64,000 bases of DNA, from the NCBI GenBank assembly GCA_047606545.1, contig JASGEI010000017.1:1-64000 (forward strand), written 5' to 3'. Shown here in pieces: positions 61,520-64,000 of the stretch. Under the pieces are notes generated by a model, which saw only the letters and a program-made list of their open reading frames with translations, was not told where the DNA came from and did not search any database. The stretch is from JASGDC01 sp047606545. GTDB lineage: Bacteria > Actinomycetota > Actinomycetes > Actinomycetales > Micrococcaceae. The position numbers were made by a program, and so were the translations under genes. Each line of letters begins with the position of its first letter. The stretch's first letter is position 1.

Positions 61520-62203
61520 TTAGCGCATCATTTTTCGATTGGGACGAACCTTGTTAGGATCCATTCCTTTAGGGATAGGCAAAGCGTTACGTTGCAACGA
61601 ACTAAGCCTAGAGGCTACTGCAGTTACTTCGGCTGAAGTAAGTGTTTTTTTCAACTTGTTAACTGTACCAGTTGCCTTGTTCAAAGGTACTTGACCTTCT
61701 TGGTTACCAGTTTGCACTAAATGAATCGGAACACTTGGGACTACACGCTGAGTTTTTAATTTTTCTTTATTAAGTAATTTTTTTGCACGGTGTGGAGGGC
61801 CTTCACTAATTAGGACAACTCCAGGTCTACCGATAGCACGGAAAACCACATCTTTAGAGCGTGGGTCTACCGCAACAGGTTGTTCTTCAGTTATCCATTT
61901 TTTATTTAATGAAGACAAAATTGCACCAGCAGCACCAGGTTGGCCTTCAATCTGTTTGAAAGCATACTTTTCTGCTACTCGAGATAGGAAAACCATGTCT
62001 AGCAATAGTGCTAATGGAATGCTAATAAGCAGACCAGTAAGTAGGTTTGATAAAGCGGTAACTACAGCAGTAACTACGACTATAGTTACAATAAAAATTA
62101 ATGCTAACCATAGTGGAGTTTTTGGGTCGCCGTCTTTAGCGATTTGATAAGCTTGCTTGATATTTTGCCAATATCCAGGTTTTGATGTTTCATTCTTTGC
62201 CAT
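61520..62203 (-). CDS. DUF4191 membrane protein (Rv2219-like)
   Basis: A 227-residue protein with two adjacent transmembrane helices at about 31-72 (LWLALIFIVTIVVVTAVVTAL and LLISIPLALLLDMVFLS). A cytoplasmic domain follows with FKQIEGQPGAAGAILSSL and RAIGRPGVVLISEGP, the DUF4191 pattern. The end is basic (MDPNKVRPNRKMMR). It is found next to glnA1 across actinobacteria; function unknown. Divergent from the pseudokinase gene with 69 nt between starts. Confidence 0.9.
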   Translation of the reverse strand: MAKNETSKPGYWQNIKQAYQIAKDGDPKTPLWLALIFIVTIVVVTAVVTALSNLLTGLLISIPLALLLDMVFLSRVAEKYAFKQIEGQPGAAGAILSSLNKKWITEEQPVAVDPRSKDVVFRAIGRPGVVLISEGPPHRAKKLLNKEKLKTQRVVPSVPIHLVQTGNQEGQVPLNKATGTVNKLKKTLTSAEVTAVASRLSSLQRNALPIPKGMDPNKVRPNRKMMR

Positions 62204-62272
62204 AATACCTACATTTTACATGGTTTTGTGGATAACTTCTCTTAGATTTACCAAAACTGTTAGCCTAACAAA

Positions 62273-63229
62273 ATGAGTTACCTATATTTAAAAACTTTTC
62301 CACATTGTGAGTCTTTTATTTTTCGTGAAGAGATAAAGACAAATACGGGAGAAGATAGTTGGTTTGCCTTTAACAAGAACACTCAAAATACAGTGAGAGT
62401 GGATTTGGTTAAAACTGCATTGCCTTATGAAACTTTAAAAGCTGAGTTACAAGAAGCCTATGAACTTAACGCCACGAATATCCATGGTATTGAATTAGGG
62501 CCAAAGGTTTACTATCGAAAGAACTCGTACTATTCGATTTTACGTAAGCATATTCCTGGCAATATCCTAAGCGAAATACTTGAAAAAAATGTCGCTGACT
62601 ATGGGAGAGCTTTCCACTTTATTGAATTGGCAGTTCCATTGTTAGTTCAGATTCATAAAACTGGCTTGCAGCATGGTTATCTCAATGCTGATTCTTTTGT
62701 TTTTGATGGGGAGGTATTGCACATAACTGACCTCTGGAAAGGTTATTTATTTAATGAATCTGGGGTATCTCCCACACTAGATTTAGTTAGTGTGGCAAAA
62801 TTAGCTTGGCAATTAGCTACCGGTTGTGTTTATTTACCAGATTTTGGGGCTGCAGATTTTACGTTAGCTACTGGAGCTACAAAAGAAGAAGCTGAATTTT
62901 TAATGAAAATTTTAAGAAATAAAGAAGATAACTTAGCTTATATTCAGTGGCAGGCTCGTAGAATTGCTAGTAAAGCAACTAAGGAAAGAAAATTAATTGC
63001 TTCTTTGCAAGAATCTAAAACCATGACATTAGATTTAGTCGATAGCCAATCACAAATCTGTAGGGAAGAGCTGCCGACTAAAGATATTGATAGAGTTATT
63101 GAAACGCCAGTTGATGGCTATAACTTACTCAGAACCCAAAAGCGTCAGTTTATGGAAATTATTAAAAAATTAAGTGCTCTAGTATTTTCTTTAACTTCGT
63201 TAGCTTTTGGGACTGCTTTATTAATTTAA
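62273..63229 (+). CDS. Membrane-anchored degenerate protein kinase (pseudokinase)
   Basis: A 318-residue protein whose middle part follows the Ser/Thr kinase catalytic lobe but lacks key residues. LQHGYLNADSFVFDGEVLHITDLWKGYL, read in two halves around residues 140-166, aligns with the HRDLKPEN...DFG region: the catalytic Asp is Tyr, Lys is Asn, Asn is Ser, and DFG is DLW. The N-terminus has no glycine-rich loop and no convincing VAIK lysine. DLVSVAKLAWQLATG resembles the DxxxLGxxLxxLxTG helix. One transmembrane helix forms the C-terminus (about 297-317, SALVFSLTSLAFGTALLI), with no extracellular domain. Likely a signalling scaffold rather than an active kinase. Not a family I can name. Confidence 0.65.
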   Translation: MSYLYLKTFPHCESFIFREEIKTNTGEDSWFAFNKNTQNTVRVDLVKTALPYETLKAELQEAYELNATNIHGIELGPKVYYRKNSYYSILRKHIPGNILSEILEKNVADYGRAFHFIELAVPLLVQIHKTGLQHGYLNADSFVFDGEVLHITDLWKGYLFNESGVSPTLDLVSVAKLAWQLATGCVYLPDFGAADFTLATGATKEEAEFLMKILRNKEDNLAYIQWQARRIASKATKERKLIASLQESKTMTLDLVDSQSQICREELPTKDIDRVIETPVDGYNLLRTQKRQFMEIIKKLSALVFSLTSLAFGTALLI

Positions 63230-64000
63230 TTAGAAAGCGCCAAGCTTTAAGTTGTAGATAGCATCTTCAAGTTTTGGATATAAGAACTGGAAACCAGCTT
63301 CTTCTAACTTTTGTGGACGAACACGCTGGCTACCCATGATTAGTTCATCAGCAAAATTACCTAGAGTCTTCTTTAATACATCCTCTGGTACTCGAACAGT
63401 GAAGTTTGTCTTATATTCATTTGATAACTCTTTGATGGCACCCTGCATCGTAGCTTCTCTTGGAGCTACTACATTTACTGGTCCAGATATTGGAGCTTTA
63501 AGCAAAAACTCAATTACTCGAATTTCGTCTTCAAGTGTAACCCAAGGCCACCAGTTATCCCCAGGACCAAGGTAGGTCGTAATACCTAATTTAATGCCTG
63601 GTAGGATGGGGCCTAAAACGCCACCTTTATTAGAAAATACTAAACCAGTACGCAAATTAACCACTCTAGTGAAAGCGGAGGCCTTATTAGCTTCGGCTTC
63701 CCAGAGTTCACAAATATTAGCGAGAATGCCACTGCCTACTGGATCTGCTTCAGTGACAGGCTTATCTCCACTATCTCCATAGTAACCTGCTGCTGAACCA
63801 CTGATGAAAACTTTTGGTGGAATACGTTGGTCTTTTAATGAGTTTACTAAAAGTTTGGTTGCTGAAATTCTAGAGGCATACATTTGCTCTATGTGGTGGC
63901 GAGTCCAAGGCTTATTGATACTAGCTCCAGCAAGGTTAATGACAGCATCAAAGTTTTCTACTTTTTGTTTATCTAAAATGCCAGCTATTGGATCCCAATA
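63230..64000 (-). CDS. TIGR01777-family NAD(P)-dependent epimerase (5' end beyond window)
   Basis: The C-terminal 256 residues of an extended-SDR protein of the YfcH/SDR39U1 (TIGR01777) family. The open frame runs to the window edge, where it reads FDAVINLAGASINKPWTRHH, the family's NLAG block. Later blocks are FISGSAAGYYGDSGDKPVTE, GLVFSNKGGVLGPILP, LGPGDNWWPWVTLED and C-terminal GSQRVRPQKLEEAGFQFLYP. The Rossmann N-terminus is missing because the window ends. Rv2216 is the equivalent near glnA1 in mycobacteria; lipA and lipB, which accompany it there, are not in this window. It ends 1 nt from the convergent pseudokinase gene. Confidence 0.9.
   Translation of the reverse strand, partial: YWDPIAGILDKQKVENFDAVINLAGASINKPWTRHHIEQMYASRISATKLLVNSLKDQRIPPKVFISGSAAGYYGDSGDKPVTEADPVGSGILANICELWEAEANKASAFTRVVNLRTGLVFSNKGGVLGPILPGIKLGITTYLGPGDNWWPWVTLEDEIRVIEFLLKAPISGPVNVVAPREATMQGAIKELSNEYKTNFTVRVPEDVLKKTLGNFADELIMGSQRVRPQKLEEAGFQFLYPKLEDAIYNLKLGAF

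Noticed and set aside
1..64000. tRNA, rRNA, prophage or intact insertion-sequence genes
   Set aside because: Scanning gaps and reading frames showed no tRNA-like cloverleaf, rRNA segment, transposase, integrase or phage structural gene.

Overview
The window is a stretch of chromosome from an AT-rich member of the Actinomycetota. Several gene neighbourhoods are diagnostic for the phylum: garA next to the MerR-type regulator ftsR; a PASTA Ser/Thr kinase divergent from an Rv2175c-like DNA-binding gene; a division/cell-wall cluster running from mraZ to wag31 (divIVA) through ftsZ, pgeF, sepF and a YggT gene; glnA2-glnE-glnA1 beside a DUF4191 gene; and ppgK. MurE carries a DDDP motif where DAP-adding enzymes have DNPR, which argues against a meso-DAP (mycobacterial/corynebacterial) wall and fits an L-Lys or L-Orn type, as in Actinomycetaceae or Bifidobacteriaceae. 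I cannot name the species. No rRNA, tRNA, CRISPR array, prophage or intact insertion sequence was seen.

Layout. 1-3.4 kb: tail of a Lys/Ala/Glu coiled-coil protein, a CDP-alcohol phosphatidyltransferase, a DMT-type membrane protein and a GT4 glycosyltransferase. 3.6-13.8 kb: mnmA, chorismate mutase, ligA and gatCAB, interrupted between ligA and gatC by two paralogous secreted CHAP-domain proteins, the second with an Ig-like module and two Ser-rich repeat stalks. 13.8-16 kb: GT2 plus DUF2304 pair, garA, ftsR. 16-25 kb: acyl-CoA synthetase, alpha/beta hydrolase, acyltransferase, class II DAHP synthase, PASTA kinase, Rv2175c-like protein, polyprenyl synthetase, DUF3040 protein. 25-26.1 kb: a gene-poor kilobase holding a multiply frameshifted AbiEi/DUF559-like pseudogene enclosed by an imperfect 69-bp inverted repeat, then four TGG repeats at exact 10-bp spacing in front of mraZ. 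26.1-50.5 kb: the dcw cluster mraZ, rsmH (with a structured leader matching the mraW RNA motif), ftsL-like, ftsI, murE, murF, mraY, murD, ftsW, murG, murC, ftsQ, ftsZ, pgeF, sepF, yggT, divIVA, then lspA, rluD, dnaE. 50.9-55.3 kb: nrdR, ppgK, map, nadE. 55.6-64 kb: glnA2, glnE, glnA1, DUF4191, a membrane-anchored degenerate kinase, and a truncated TIGR01777-type epimerase.

How the genes work together. The centre of the window makes peptidoglycan precursors (MurC-F, MraY, MurG), polymerises them at the septum (FtsW, FtsI) and positions the machinery (FtsZ, FtsQ, SepF, DivIVA). The PASTA kinase, GarA and the Rv2175c-like protein look like a Ser/Thr phospho-signalling set beside it. GlnE with GlnA1, which keeps the tyrosine target motif, forms the adenylylation control of glutamine synthesis.

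The most unusual content is the CHAP pair, the inverted-repeat-bounded pseudogene before mraZ, the pseudokinase at 62.3 kb, and two strong intrinsic-terminator hairpins with no gene upstream of them (about 50.86-50.92 and 55.52-55.57 kb), which suggest untranslated transcripts.
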